From: an uncultured Alistipes sp.
GTDB lineage: Bacteria; Bacteroidota; Bacteroidia; Bacteroidales; Rikenellaceae
Direction of reading: 5' to 3'
Assembly: GCA_944320665.1 (NCBI GenBank)
Contig: CALUII010000013.1
Location: 1-45,450, forward strand
DNA length: 45,450 nucleotides
A model generated the notes under the pieces. It had not been told where the DNA came from, did no database searches, and worked only from the letters and a program-made list of their open reading frames with translations. Of this stretch, positions 25,717 to 34,266 are shown one piece after another. The position numbers and the translations under genes were made by a program. Each line of letters opens with the position of its first letter. Position 1 is the first letter of the stretch.

Positions 25717-25893
25717 ATGAAAAAAGAGACTAACGACAAACAGCAAGCTTGTGACCCTTGCGAGAAGCAGTTCGAGCGCAACGTGCACCACTTGGTTCAC
25801 GAGGTGGAGGGATACACCGACAAGGAGCATCGACGCAAGGAGCAAGAGGTCGAGGACTCCTTCGGTACCGTCCCGGCGTCGTCGAAGAAGTAG
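25717..25893 (+). CDS. Small charged protein with CDPC motif, unknown
   Basis: A 58-residue open frame starting MKKETNDKQQACDPCEKQFE. It is highly charged (many Lys, Glu, Asp, His), has no membrane segment and no signal peptide, and contains one CxxC (CDPC). The central part HHLVHEVEGYTDKEHRRKEQEVEDS looks helical. I do not recognise a family. The base composition is similar to neighbouring coding sequence and the start follows a plausible A/T-rich leader, but I see no clear promoter between the tRNA terminator and this gene. It could be a metal- or iron-sulfur-binding small protein, or not a gene. Confidence 0.45.
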   Translation: MKKETNDKQQACDPCEKQFERNVHHLVHEVEGYTDKEHRRKEQEVEDSFGTVPASSKK

Positions 25894-26015
25894 ATCCATT
25901 CAGAGCGTTTTTTTGCGCTGCGCGCACCCGATGCATCGGGTGGTGTTTGCTCCGGTCGTGTGGTATGCACGTTACTTATTGTGCTGAATCTTTCGGGGTT
26001 CAGCCAGTTCCCTTT

Positions 26016-26034
26016 GCGGGACGCAGCGTCCCGC
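26016..26034. repeat. Near-perfect palindrome in a gene-free stretch
   Basis: GCGGGACGC and GCGTCCCGC flank a single A (9 + 1 + 9 bases). There is no T-run, so it is not an obvious terminator. Nothing else is seen between 25894 and 26119. Confidence 0.6.
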
Positions 26035-26119
26035 TATCCGTGAATCGACGTTGGTGGGCGCATCAGTTGCAGATTGCTGCCTCTTTCCCGTGCGTACGCT
26101 CTCGTGAACCCCTTGTACC

Positions 26120-26160
26120 AAAAAGAGAAGCCCGACGTTTTGCGTCGGGCTTCTCTTTTT
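26120..26160. terminator. Bidirectional terminator next to dsbD
   Basis: An 18-bp perfect stem (26120-26137 with 26143-26160) with loop TTTTG. The stem ends are A5/T5, giving U-tracts in both directions. It ends dsbD from the right and anything crossing from the left. Confidence 0.88.
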
Positions 26161-26179
26161 TTATTGCTGCAAGAAGAGT

Positions 26180-28240
26180 CTACTGCTGGTTCTTGAAAGC
26201 TTCCAGACCGCTCTTCAGGTAGTTTACGAAGTTGTTTACGTCCAGATCATAGCCGCGCGGTTCAACCAGAATCTTGCCGTCACGCCCCTGGAGTACGTAG
26301 TAGGGCTGTGCATTGACGCCGTAGGTTGTCAGCGCATAGTGCGAGTTGATCTTACCCAGACTCTTCAGTACCTTGCCCGATTCGGTGGTAACCCATTCGT
26401 CCTCGGGAAGTACTGTCTTGTCGTCGGCATAGAGGGCCAGGATGACGTAGTCGTTACGCAGAATCGACAGTACCTGCGGATCGGACCATACGCGTGCCTC
26501 CATTTCGCGGCAATTTACGCAGCCGTGGCCCGTGAAGTCGATGAAGATCGGCTTGTTGACCTTGGCGGCATAGGCCTCGGCCTCCTTCAGATCGAAGAAG
26601 CCCTGGAGGTTATGCGGCAGGTGCAGGAAGTCGCTGTGGCGCGGCGTCTTGCCATCGACGGTCAGGATCTGATCCGTTGCGGCAGCCGTACCCGTACCGC
26701 CACCGCCCTGCGTTACGACGTAGTCCTGCGAGGTGAGGGGGGGCAGGTAGCCCGACAGACCCTTGAGCGGGGCACCCCACATACCCGGAATCAGGTATAC
26801 GACGAACGACAGCGTGATGATGGCCAGCAGCAGTCGGCCTACACCCAGATAGGGCATGTCGCTGTCGTGAGCGAACTTGATTTTGCCCAGCAGATAGAGA
26901 CCCATCAGCGTGAAGACTACGATCCAGATGGCAAGGTAGATCTCACGGTCGAGGATTCCCCAGTGGTAGGTCTGGTCGGCTACGCTGAGGAACTTCAGAC
27001 CCAGCGCCACCTCGATGAAACCGAGGACTACCTTAACGGAGTTGAGCCAGCCGCCGCTCTTCGGGAGGTTCTTCAGCATCGAGGGGAAGAAGGCGAAGAT
27101 CGTAAACGGAAGGGCAAAGGCTACCGAGAAGGCAAACATGGTGATGATCGGCGACCAGAACTCACCGCCCGACGTCGACTTGATGAGCACCGAGCCCACG
27201 ATAGGACCCGTACACGAGAACGATACCAGCACGAGCGTCAGAGCCAGGAAGAAGATACCGCCGAGGCTCTTGTTGTCGGCCTTGCTGTCGCTCTTGTTGA
27301 CCATCCAGCTCGGGAGCGTGATTTCGAAGGCACCGAAGAACGATGCGGCGAAGATCATGAATACGAGGAAGAAGATCAGGTTCGGGAGCCAGTGCGTTGC
27401 GAGCCAGTTGAAGATGTCGGCCGTCACGGCGTCACCGCCCACAAAGCGCGTGATGAGGATGATGGCTGCAATCGGCAGCGTGTAGAGCAGCACGATGAAT
27501 ACGCCGTACATGAAGGCGTTGAATCGGCCGCGGGCCGGGCTGCCCGAGCCCTTCATGAAGAACGATACGGTCATCGGCACCATCGGGAAGACGCACGGCG
27601 TCAGCAGCATGGCGAAGCCCCAGATAATGGCTTCGATGATCAGGCTCCAGAGCGAACCGCTGCCTGCGGCATCCTTCGGAGCATCCACCGTAGCGGTGGC
27701 TGCATCGGTCGTGGCGACAGTCTCGTCAGTCGTCGAGGCCTGAGCCTCGGTCTCGGCGGCAGCGACGGCTTCGGCCGACGGCGTACCCGAGATCTTGACC
27801 GTAATCTCGTCATCCGACAGGGGCAGACAGCTCGTGTCGTCGCAGATCATCCACTCGAGGTAGACGGTCACTTCGGCCTCGGGGGCGGTCAGCTGCACGT
27901 CCTGTGCGAACTGGGCCGTGCCTTCGTAGGTGCCGATCTCCATCTCGTAGATGTCGTCGTAGTAGCGATGCGGAGCCGTGATGGCCTGCGGAGCGCCGAC
28001 GATGCGGGCACCCGATACGGGCGTTGCCTTGATGATCGTGGCATTGGGACCCATGGCATCGTAGGGACCCATGTCGTACATGTGGAAACGATCGGGAATC
28101 TGGGCCGTCAGGACGATGCGGTAGTTACCGTCGCCGAGATCCTTGACCTCATTGGTCCACGATACGTTTTGAGCCTGTGCTGCTACGAAAGTGCACATCA
28201 GCAGGACAGGCAGCAGAAATAAGCGTAAGGTTTTTGCCAT
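26180..28240 (-). CDS. dsbD: DsbD-family thiol:disulfide interchange protein
   Basis: Carries reducing power from cytoplasmic thioredoxin across the inner membrane to periplasmic thiol proteins. The 686-residue product has a signal peptide (MAKTLRLFLLPVLLMC...AQAQ), an N-terminal DsbD-alpha-like domain with a cysteine pair region ICDDTSCLPL, and a Thr/Ala-rich linker. About eight membrane helices follow, with the paired cysteines in PCVFPMVPMTV and SCTGPIVGS. The C-terminal thioredoxin domain has GHGCVNCREME (CxxC near residue 575). The start at 28240 is preferred over the upstream in-frame codon because it begins the signal peptide. It stands alone with its own promoter and terminator. Confidence 0.92.
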   Translation of the reverse strand: MAKTLRLFLLPVLLMCTFVAAQAQNVSWTNEVKDLGDGNYRIVLTAQIPDRFHMYDMGPYDAMGPNATIIKATPVSGARIVGAPQAITAPHRYYDDIYEMEIGTYEGTAQFAQDVQLTAPEAEVTVYLEWMICDDTSCLPLSDDEITVKISGTPSAEAVAAAETEAQASTTDETVATTDAATATVDAPKDAAGSGSLWSLIIEAIIWGFAMLLTPCVFPMVPMTVSFFMKGSGSPARGRFNAFMYGVFIVLLYTLPIAAIILITRFVGGDAVTADIFNWLATHWLPNLIFFLVFMIFAASFFGAFEITLPSWMVNKSDSKADNKSLGGIFFLALTLVLVSFSCTGPIVGSVLIKSTSGGEFWSPIITMFAFSVAFALPFTIFAFFPSMLKNLPKSGGWLNSVKVVLGFIEVALGLKFLSVADQTYHWGILDREIYLAIWIVVFTLMGLYLLGKIKFAHDSDMPYLGVGRLLLAIITLSFVVYLIPGMWGAPLKGLSGYLPPLTSQDYVVTQGGGGTGTAAATDQILTVDGKTPRHSDFLHLPHNLQGFFDLKEAEAYAAKVNKPIFIDFTGHGCVNCREMEARVWSDPQVLSILRNDYVILALYADDKTVLPEDEWVTTESGKVLKSLGKINSHYALTTYGVNAQPYYVLQGRDGKILVEPRGYDLDVNNFVNYLKSGLEAFKNQQ

Positions 28241-28272
28241 TGTATTAAAGGTTCGGTTGTGCAATATCATTG

Positions 28273-28280
28273 CAAAGATA
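28273..28280 (-). promoter_or_regulatory. -7 element of the dsbD promoter
   Basis: On the minus strand TATCTTTG matches TAnnTTTG, with TTG 19 bases upstream as the -33 element. The leader is about 30 bases. Confidence 0.65.
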
Positions 28281-28360
28281 GGGATTTTTACGATTCGATC
28301 AACCATTTCTCCGATAAATTGTAGGGAGAGTTGCCCGTTCCGGGAGAAATTTCTAATTTT

Positions 28361-29257
28361 ATGGCCATGATTCGCTTGTCACTTATAATTGCCACCTACA
28401 ATCGTTCGGCATCGTTGCTCGTGGCGTTGGAGTCGGTCGTGCGGCAGGATGCTCCGGCCGGCACATGGGAATGCGTAGTGGTCAACAACAACTCGAAGGA
28501 CGATACCTCGGAGCGTTTCGCGGAGTTCGCGGCGCGTCATCCGCAGGTGCCTCTGCGCATGGTATGCGAAACACGGCAGGGCCTTTCGCACGCCCGCAAC
28601 CGCGGAATTGCCGAGACGGTGGGGGAGTATGTGGCAATTATTGATGACGACGAACGGATCAATCCCGGGTTCGTTTCGGCCTACATCCGTTTTTTCGAGG
28701 GCCATCCCGGGGTGGCGGCGGCCGGCGGACGCATCATTCCCGAGTATCCGTCGGGGCGTCCGGTCTGGATGTCGCACTATGTCGAGCAGCCCATTGCCAA
28801 TCCCATTGACCTCGGTCCGAACGAACGGCCTTTCCCGTCGGGACGCATTCCCGGCGGCGGAAATATGGCGCTGCGCCGCACGGCATTCGAGCGATACGGC
28901 GTGTTTGATCCCACACTGGGCCGTGTGGGCGGCCGGTTGATCGGGGGCGAGGAGAACGATCTGTTTGAGCGCCTGTTTCGTGGCGGGGAGTGTGTATGGT
29001 ATGTTCCGGAGGCGGTGATGTGGCACATCATACCCCCGTCGAAACTCACGGAGGAGTACTTCGCGCGGTTATGTTATAATGTGGGGGTCAGCCAGCGGGT
29101 GCGGGCGCGGATTCACCGGCGCAGTGGCCGGGCGCTGCTGGGTGAGGTGGGCAAGTGGGGTGTGACGCTCTGTCTGGCGTTGACGATGCGACCTGCCCAG
29201 GCTCGGAAGCTGGTGCGCATGCGGATCGAAATTTCGCGTGGGTTATTGCACGGCTAG
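28361..29257 (+). CDS. Family 2 glycosyltransferase
   Basis: A 298-residue GT-A-fold transferase. The N-terminus LSLIIATYNRSASLLVALES is the nucleotide-sugar-binding start of GT2. NNNSKDDTSE follows, then the metal-binding acidic motif IIDDDE at about residues 92-97, and a later GGEENDLFERLFRGG region that fits the catalytic-base ED motif. There is no signal peptide; the C-terminal 50 residues are basic with a mildly hydrophobic stretch (WGVTLCLALTM), so it may touch the membrane. ATG 28367 is an alternative start. No other polysaccharide genes are nearby, so acceptor and sugar are unknown. Confidence 0.87.
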   Translation: MAMIRLSLIIATYNRSASLLVALESVVRQDAPAGTWECVVVNNNSKDDTSERFAEFAARHPQVPLRMVCETRQGLSHARNRGIAETVGEYVAIIDDDERINPGFVSAYIRFFEGHPGVAAAGGRIIPEYPSGRPVWMSHYVEQPIANPIDLGPNERPFPSGRIPGGGNMALRRTAFERYGVFDPTLGRVGGRLIGGEENDLFERLFRGGECVWYVPEAVMWHIIPPSKLTEEYFARLCYNVGVSQRVRARIHRRSGRALLGEVGKWGVTLCLALTMRPAQARKLVRMRIEISRGLLHG

Positions 29258-29299
29258 TAGTGCTTTTGGGGACGGCGCGATCCCGCGATTAAGGTAAAT

Positions 29300-29344
29300 A
29301 GACAAGGCCGTATGCTCGCACTCCACGAACATACGGCCTTGTCT
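29300..29344. terminator. Bidirectional terminator between glycosyltransferase and kinase
   Basis: Fifteen-base-pair stem (29300-29314 with 29330-29344), loop of 15 bases, followed on the plus strand by TATTTTTATTTT. It sits between two convergent genes. Confidence 0.85.
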
Positions 29345-29373
29345 TATTTTTATTTTGCGAGGACGTGAGGACC

Positions 29374-30375
29374 TCAGAAGAGATACTTTTCCGTGCGGAC
29401 CTTGTGGGTCAGGCGAAAGATGTCCTCCCATCCCTCCTCGCCGAAGGTGGTGCCGACCACCTCGATCACCTTGCCGGCCGTGATGGCTCCGATCGTGCCG
29501 CATTGGCGCAGCGACAGCCCGTCGCACATGCCGGCCAGAAAGCCGGCGGCGTAGAAGTCTCCGGCGCCCGTCGTGTCGACGCGCTTGGCGGCCGCCATGA
29601 TGCCGACGTGGACCACTTCGCTGCCGTGTTTGATGAGTGCCCCCTTGGTGCCGATCTTGACGATCGAGAGGTCGCAGATCTCCGAGATTGCCTGCAGGGC
29701 GTTGAGTGGTTCGTTTTCGCCCGTGAAGGCCTTGGCTTCGTCCTGGTTGGCGAAGAGGATGTCGATGTTGCCGGGAATGAGCCGATGCAGGAAGTCGAGG
29801 TTTTCGTCCACGATGTTGAAGCTGGCCAGGTCGATGGCGATCTTCAGCCCGCAGGCTTTGGCCGTCTTCACGGCCTGTTCGATCAGCGCGTGGTCCTGTA
29901 CCAGATACCCCTCCACGTAGAGGCAGTCGTATTCGCGGAAGAGATCGGGGGTGATCTCCTGAGCCGTGAGTTCGAGTGCGGCGCCCAGGTGCGTCACCAT
30001 CGTACGCTCGCCGTCGGGTGAGATGAGTGACACGCACTTGCCCGAGCGTCCCGAGCCGCGGAAGACGAAGGGCTCGACGCCCAGATTCTCGAGTGCCTGG
30101 ATGAAGAAGTCGCCCGTCGTGTCGGGCCCGACCTTGCCGATGAATCCCACGTCGCAACCCAGGCGGGCCATGGCGCGGATCGTATTGCCGGCCGATCCGC
30201 CCAGCGAGAGCGAGTAGGGGAGTCCGGCGACCGATTTCGAGATGTCGGTCTGCAGATGGGTGTCTACGAGGCTCATCGAGCCTTTGGCAAGGCGGAAGCG
30301 GCTCAGGATCGAGTCCGAGTTCAGGTTGACGAGCATGTCCGTCAGGGCATTTCCTATTCCTATTACGCGTTTCAT
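29374..30375 (-). CDS. PfkB-family sugar/nucleoside kinase, adenosine-kinase-like
   Basis: A 333-residue ribokinase-superfamily enzyme. The N-terminal GIGNALTDMLVNLNSD and SLGGSAGNTIRAMARLG form the substrate pocket; DTTGAGDFYAAGFLAG (about residues 264-279) is PfkB signature 2 with the catalytic base Asp in GAGD. The sequence is closest in style to bacterial adenosine kinase-like PfkB proteins, but the substrate (adenosine, fructose or another sugar) cannot be fixed by eye. It follows pfkA by 61 bases on the same strand with no terminator between, so the two are likely co-transcribed. Confidence 0.87.
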   Translation of the reverse strand: MKRVIGIGNALTDMLVNLNSDSILSRFRLAKGSMSLVDTHLQTDISKSVAGLPYSLSLGGSAGNTIRAMARLGCDVGFIGKVGPDTTGDFFIQALENLGVEPFVFRGSGRSGKCVSLISPDGERTMVTHLGAALELTAQEITPDLFREYDCLYVEGYLVQDHALIEQAVKTAKACGLKIAIDLASFNIVDENLDFLHRLIPGNIDILFANQDEAKAFTGENEPLNALQAISEICDLSIVKIGTKGALIKHGSEVVHVGIMAAAKRVDTTGAGDFYAAGFLAGMCDGLSLRQCGTIGAITAGKVIEVVGTTFGEEGWEDIFRLTHKVRTEKYLF

Positions 30376-30436
30376 TCTCTGCTCAGTCTGGGTCTGTTGT
30401 TGCGGTGTCGTATGTGTGAGCGGGCGGGTCGTCCGG

Positions 30437-31417
30437 TCAGATCGAGAGGATCTTCACCAGGTCGATGTCGTCGCGGTTGATTCGTTTGTCGTGTTTGATT
30501 GCCTTGGAGAAGGGGACGTAGTCGATCTGTCCGTTGCGGATGCCGATCATAACGTTGCGTTGTCCCTCCATCAGTGCCTCGATGGCCGCCTCGCCCATGC
30601 GCGAGGCCAGGATGCGGTCCATGGCCGTGGGCGAACCGCCGCGCTGGATGTGGCCAAGGATGGTCACGCGCGCTTCGTATTGCGGGAACTCCTTTTTCAC
30701 GCGTTCGGCGAGCCCCATGGCACCGCCTGTCTTGGGATTTTCGGCTACCAGCACGATGGCTGAGTTCTTGCTCTTGCGGAATCCGTGGTTGATCAGCTCG
30801 CCCAATTGATCCACTTCGGTCTCCATTTCGGGGATGATGGCCGCTTCGGAGCCGGTGGCGATGGCGCCGTTGAGGGCGAGGTAGCCGGCCGTATTGCCCA
30901 TCACCTCCACGAAGAAGAGGCGTTCGTGGCTCGAGGCCGTGTCGCGCAGTTTGTCCACGGCCTCCATGATGGTGTTGAGGGCCGTGTCGTAGCCGATGGT
31001 CGAATCCGTGCCGCCGAGGTCGTTGTCGATGGTGCCCGGAAGCCCCACGATCGGAACGTTGTACTCCGAGGCGAAGATGCTGGCTCCGGTGAGTGATCCG
31101 TCGCCGCCGATTACGACGAGGGCATCGATGCCGGCTGCGGTCATGTGTTCGTAGGCGATGCGGCGTCCCTCGACCGTTTCGAACTCCTTGCAGCGGGCCG
31201 TCTTGAGGATGGTGCCGCCCACTTGGATGATGTTGCTGACGCTTTGCGACTTGAAATCGATGATCTCGTTGGTGATGAGCCCTTTGTATCCGCGCATGAT
31301 GCCCTTTACGGCAAAGCCGTTGTAGATGGCCGTGCGGGTGACGGCGCGGATGGCCGCATTCATTCCCGGGGCGTCGCCTCCCGACGTGAGGAGGCCGATG
31401 CATTTGATTCCGCTCAT
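30437..31417 (-). CDS. pfkA: 6-phosphofructokinase (ATP type)
   Basis: Phosphorylates fructose 6-phosphate in glycolysis. The 326-residue product has [17 protein letters not shown] (nucleotide site), [11 protein letters not shown], where Gly at the second GGDG position indicates ATP rather than pyrophosphate use, the catalytic [12 protein letters not shown] loop with the TIDND aspartate, and the [15 protein letters not shown] signature. The usual MGR motif of the sugar site reads EVMGNTAG, an Asn in place of Arg; whether this is lineage-typical I cannot check here. The promoter is a perfect consensus at 31518-31549. Confidence 0.96.
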   Translation of the reverse strand: MSGIKCIGLLTSGGDAPGMNAAIRAVTRTAIYNGFAVKGIMRGYKGLITNEIIDFKSQSVSNIIQVGGTILKTARCKEFETVEGRRIAYEHMTAAGIDALVVIGGDGSLTGASIFASEYNVPIVGLPGTIDNDLGGTDSTIGYDTALNTIMEAVDKLRDTASSHERLFFVEVMGNTAGYLALNGAIATGSEAAIIPEMETEVDQLGELINHGFRKSKNSAIVLVAENPKTGGAMGLAERVKKEFPQYEARVTILGHIQRGGSPTAMDRILASRMGEAAIEALMEGQRNVMIGIRNGQIDYVPFSKAIKHDKRINRDDIDLVKILSI

Positions 31418-31517
31418 GGTGTGTGCAGGTTGCTTTGAGGTAATCGAATGGTTTGAGCCCGAGGGCGTCGCGGCGTCACGGTGGGCCGGAGGGCGGTCGG
31501 TCGGGTATGAAACCGGC

Positions 31518-31549
31518 CAAAGGTACGTATTTTTTCCCGCATCTGCAAA
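31518..31549 (-). promoter_or_regulatory. Perfect consensus promoter of pfkA
   Basis: On the minus strand TTTG (31546-31549), a 20-base spacer and TACCTTTG (31518-31525). The leader to ATG 31417 is about 95 bases. Its -33 element touches the terminator hairpin at 31550-31586. Confidence 0.85.
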
Positions 31550-31586
31550 CCGCCGGGAGCTGCAGGGGGGCTGCAGTTCCCGGCGG
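31550..31586 (-). terminator. Terminator-like hairpin after the PspC operon
   Basis: A 16-bp stem with one G-T pair (31550-31565 with 31571-31586) and a G5 loop on the plus strand. It is followed on the minus strand by only TTTG, which is also the pfkA -33 element. It is a strong hairpin with a poor U-tract, so termination may be partial. Confidence 0.55.
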
Positions 31587-31656
31587 CGGGCAGGGAGGGA
31601 GGGTGAGGCGTAGTGTGAGGCGGCCTGTCTTGACGGCCGGCCGTTTCGGAGGGGCT

Positions 31657-32943
31657 TTACTCCTGGCAGGTGCCGCTTAGGGAGTCGGCCGGCGGCAGAA
31701 GCAGGGCATTTTCATCGCCGTCATCGACCGAGACCGAGGCGTGCCGGCCGTCGACTGTGATGTCGATCTGTTGGTCGGGAACGCTGATGCGCAGGGTCTT
31801 CGATTCGTCGTCGAGCACCGTCTGGATGCGCTCGTCGTCCGAGTCGATCAGCGAGCGCAGCGTGGTGGTGTCGCCGTCGATCACCACGTGTGTGCGGAGC
31901 AGGCGTTCGATGGTGTCGCGTTGTCGCAGCATGCGGTTGCCGAAGTTTTCGTGGATGGCGACGCTGGCGCAGGCGATGATGCTGATGAGCCACAACAGAA
32001 AGAGCCCGAAGATAGCCTTGCCGTTGGGGTGCCGCGAGGCGATCAGGCACATGAAGACGTAGATCAGCATGCCGATCGGGATCAGCGCCACGAAAATGCC
32101 CAGTACGGGGACCCACAGCGACGTGACGTCGAGATCGCCCAGTGCCATCATCTCCTTGCCGCCGATGAGCAGGGCGAAGAGTCCGATGATCAGTCCGCAG
32201 GCGCCGAGAATCAATCCCAGAACCAGGATGCCGAGCAGAATTTTCAGGCAGACGAGGACGATTCTGCCCAGCAGCGAGACGGCTTCGGCGATGATCGGCC
32301 GGGCCTTGTGGTCGGGGTCGGTGGCCGTCGAAGCAGCCGTTGTCTCCTCGATCGACCGGGCGGTGATGCGTTCTCCGTTCATTTCGAGTTTCTGGCGGGC
32401 CGTGCGTGCGGCGGGCACGGCGAACCACATGACCAGGTAGCTCAGTACGAAGATGCCGAACAGGTTGCTCATCGTCGGCCCCAGCCAGAAGAGGAAGGGT
32501 ACGTGGCTCAGGCAGGCGAGCAGCAGCGGTACGAAGATGCCGAGGCGTACCCACACGGGGTCGATGTCGAAGTATTTGCCGATGCCGGCGCAGACGCCGC
32601 CGAGTTTGGCGTGGGCCGTGTCGCGGTAGAGCCGGCGTGGAATGCGCGGTTCGTTCTGCGGGCCGTCGTGCGGGGTTGCGGAGTCGTCCGACAGCTCGTT
32701 GGCGTCACCCATCTGGGCGATGATTTCGAGGATCAGCGGACGTTCGACCACGCGCGTCGCCTCCTGGGCCGTGAGAATCAGTTCGGCGATCCGCGCCTTG
32801 ATGTCGGCGATGATCTCAGCGCCGTCGGGGTTCTCGCGGTAGGTCTCGCGCAGCGTGTCGAGATACTCCTTGAGGGTGTTGTAGGCGTCGGAATCCATCG
32901 TGAAGGCAACGCCCGAGATGCTGCATTTGGTAACCTCTTTCAT
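31657..32943 (-). CDS. PspC-domain membrane protein, long form
   Basis: A 428-residue protein, last gene of the PspC/PadR/GIN operon. Residues 1-90 form a helical N-terminal region seen in Bacteroidetes PspC proteins ([18 protein letters not shown] ... [14 protein letters not shown]). The PspC domain follows ([20 protein letters not shown], then [14 protein letters not shown]), about 105-175. After a polar stretch there are three or four further membrane helices (about 220-325) and a soluble C-terminal region of about 90 residues rich in Asp and Thr. In proteobacteria PspC senses envelope stress with PspB; a similar role here is only an inference. Confidence 0.85.
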   Translation of the reverse strand: MKEVTKCSISGVAFTMDSDAYNTLKEYLDTLRETYRENPDGAEIIADIKARIAELILTAQEATRVVERPLILEIIAQMGDANELSDDSATPHDGPQNEPRIPRRLYRDTAHAKLGGVCAGIGKYFDIDPVWVRLGIFVPLLLACLSHVPFLFWLGPTMSNLFGIFVLSYLVMWFAVPAARTARQKLEMNGERITARSIEETTAASTATDPDHKARPIIAEAVSLLGRIVLVCLKILLGILVLGLILGACGLIIGLFALLIGGKEMMALGDLDVTSLWVPVLGIFVALIPIGMLIYVFMCLIASRHPNGKAIFGLFLLWLISIIACASVAIHENFGNRMLRQRDTIERLLRTHVVIDGDTTTLRSLIDSDDERIQTVLDDESKTLRISVPDQQIDITVDGRHASVSVDDGDENALLLPPADSLSGTCQE

Positions 32944-33012
32944 GGTGGGGTGGTATTTGTGTGTGGGGTGGTGAACTGCGTTCAGACTGGTTTGTTGGTT
33001 GGCCGGTTGCCT

Positions 33013-33876
33013 CTATCGCGAGAGACTGCCGCCGAGTGAGATGTGCGGGTCGACGCGACAGTCGCCAGAGTAATGAATCGAGCCTCCGCTCGAAGCCCGG
33101 GCTTTCAGGAATTCCGTGCACAGGAGGCGAACCGAGCCGCCGCTCGATGCCGAAATATGGGCGGTGGTGACGGGGCATTTCGGAGCGTCGATCGAGGCGC
33201 CCGAGCTGACCGATGCCGTGCATTGTGTCACGGAGCCGCTCATGTTGATGTCCGCAGCGCTCGAGGCGTCGATCGTGCAGTTGGCGGCACGGAGGTCCAG
33301 ATTCAGTTCGGCGGCACTCGAGGCCCCGATCGTGCAGTTCGTTGCGGCGAGTCTGAGATCCAGTTCGGCGGCACTCGAAGCGTCGATCGTGCAGTTGGTT
33401 GCGACAAGGTCAAGGTCGAGTTCGGCGGCACTCGAGGCGCCGATCTTCAGGTCGTCACTCTGGACTTTGAACTGTTGCGTGCGGATCGAGGCGGCGCTGC
33501 TGGCTTCGAGGGAGGTCAGCGGCTGGTCGACGGGTACGGTGACGACGGCGTGGATGCGTCGGAGCGACCGGTGCCATGAGTCGAAGGAGAGGTGGAGGCA
33601 GCCGTTGCGGGTCTCGGCGACCAGGTGCTCAGCCAGATTGGCGTTGATCTCGACCCGAAGCCGGTGGGCCAGACTGTCGGGTTGTCCCGAGGCGTCGACG
33701 AGGAGAACCTCGATGTTTTGTCCGGCGTGAATTGCGTGGAACGGTTCGACGATGAGCGTGCGCGTGACGAGTTCCTTGCTGCCGGTGATTGTCTTGGGTG
33801 CGGCGGCCGCGGCGTGCCATGTCGTTGTAAGAAGAAGAGCCAGGAGCATGCCCAGCTGTCTGAGGTGTTGTGCCAT
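33013..33876 (-). CDS. Secreted GIN-domain (DUF2807) beta-solenoid protein
   Basis: A 287-residue exported protein (signal MAQHLRQLGMLLALLLTTTWHAAAAAP). The N-terminal part (VEPFHAIHAGQNIEVLLVDA) opens the putative auto-transporter/adhesin head GIN domain, DUF2807, a right-handed beta-helix of short repeats. The C-terminal half is made of ASSAAEL-type units; three are nearly identical 19-residue copies (ASSAAELDLDLVATNCTID and variants), encoded by a 57-bp tandem repeat. Later units are ASSGGSV-like. DUF2807 proteins next to PspC and PadR genes are common in Bacteroidetes, but their job is not established. Surface or periplasmic location is expected. Confidence 0.85.
   Translation of the reverse strand: MAQHLRQLGMLLALLLTTTWHAAAAAPKTITGSKELVTRTLIVEPFHAIHAGQNIEVLLVDASGQPDSLAHRLRVEINANLAEHLVAETRNGCLHLSFDSWHRSLRRIHAVVTVPVDQPLTSLEASSAASIRTQQFKVQSDDLKIGASSAAELDLDLVATNCTIDASSAAELDLRLAATNCTIGASSAAELNLDLRAANCTIDASSAADINMSGSVTQCTASVSSGASIDAPKCPVTTAHISASSGGSVRLLCTEFLKARASSGGSIHYSGDCRVDPHISLGGSLSR
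33211..33438 (-). repeat. 57-bp in-frame tandem repeat (4 units)
   Basis: Unit boundaries fall at 33438, 33381, 33324 and 33267, all exactly 57 bases apart. The first three units are highly alike, and the fourth is degenerate. Each unit encodes 19 residues, one coil or so of the predicted beta-helix. Near-identity at the DNA level suggests recent expansion or ongoing copy-number change. Confidence 0.85.
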
Positions 33877-33894
33877 GGTGTAGGTGTGAAAGGG

Positions 33895-34266
33895 TTAGTT
33901 TTGGCTGTTTTCGGTTGTGTTTTCGGCCGTCTCGGAGGGGGAGCCGTAGCGGATGAGACGAATCTGTTCGACGAGTTCGTTCCAGACCTCGTCGAGGGTT
34001 GCCAGGTAGTTGCGTCCCTTCTCGGTGAGTGAGTAGTATTTGCGCGGCGGGCCCTGCGGCGACTCCTCCCAACGGTAGGTGAGCAGTCCGGCGTTTTTCT
34101 GCCGCGTGAGGATCGGGTAGAGCGTTCCCTCGACGACGATCATCTGCGCTTGTTTGAGCTGGGCAATGATTCGTGGCGCGTAGGAGGCCTCGCGCGAGAG
34201 GATGGCGAGGATGCAGTACTCGAGCGTTCCTTTGCGCATCTGCGCTTTTACGTTGTCTTCAGTCAT
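33895..34266 (-). CDS. PadR-family transcriptional regulator
   Basis: A 123-residue winged-helix repressor of the PadR type, with no separate ligand domain. The motif order MRKGTLEYCILAILSREASY, then GTLYPILTRQKNAGLLTYRW and GPPRKYYSLTEKG is diagnostic. The C-terminal tail is low complexity (SPSETAENTTENSQN). It overlaps the upstream short PspC gene by four bases (ATGA) and lies 18 bases before the GIN-domain gene, so it probably controls its own operon, which also encodes two PspC-domain membrane proteins. Confidence 0.92.
   Translation of the reverse strand: MTEDNVKAQMRKGTLEYCILAILSREASYAPRIIAQLKQAQMIVVEGTLYPILTRQKNAGLLTYRWEESPQGPPRKYYSLTEKGRNYLATLDEVWNELVEQIRLIRYGSPSETAENTTENSQN

Noticed and set aside
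25645-25899. Minus-strand frame opposite the small CDPC protein
   Set aside because: It would start inside the stop region of the plus-strand gene with an Arg-run and has no promoter.
26339-28222. A 627-codon plus-strand frame opposite dsbD
   Set aside because: Composition is charged and repetitive with no motif. DsbD on the minus strand explains the region fully.
33211-33438. CRISPR array
   Set aside because: The repeats are contiguous 57-bp coding units without spacers and stay in frame. No other regular repeat-spacer pattern was seen in the window.
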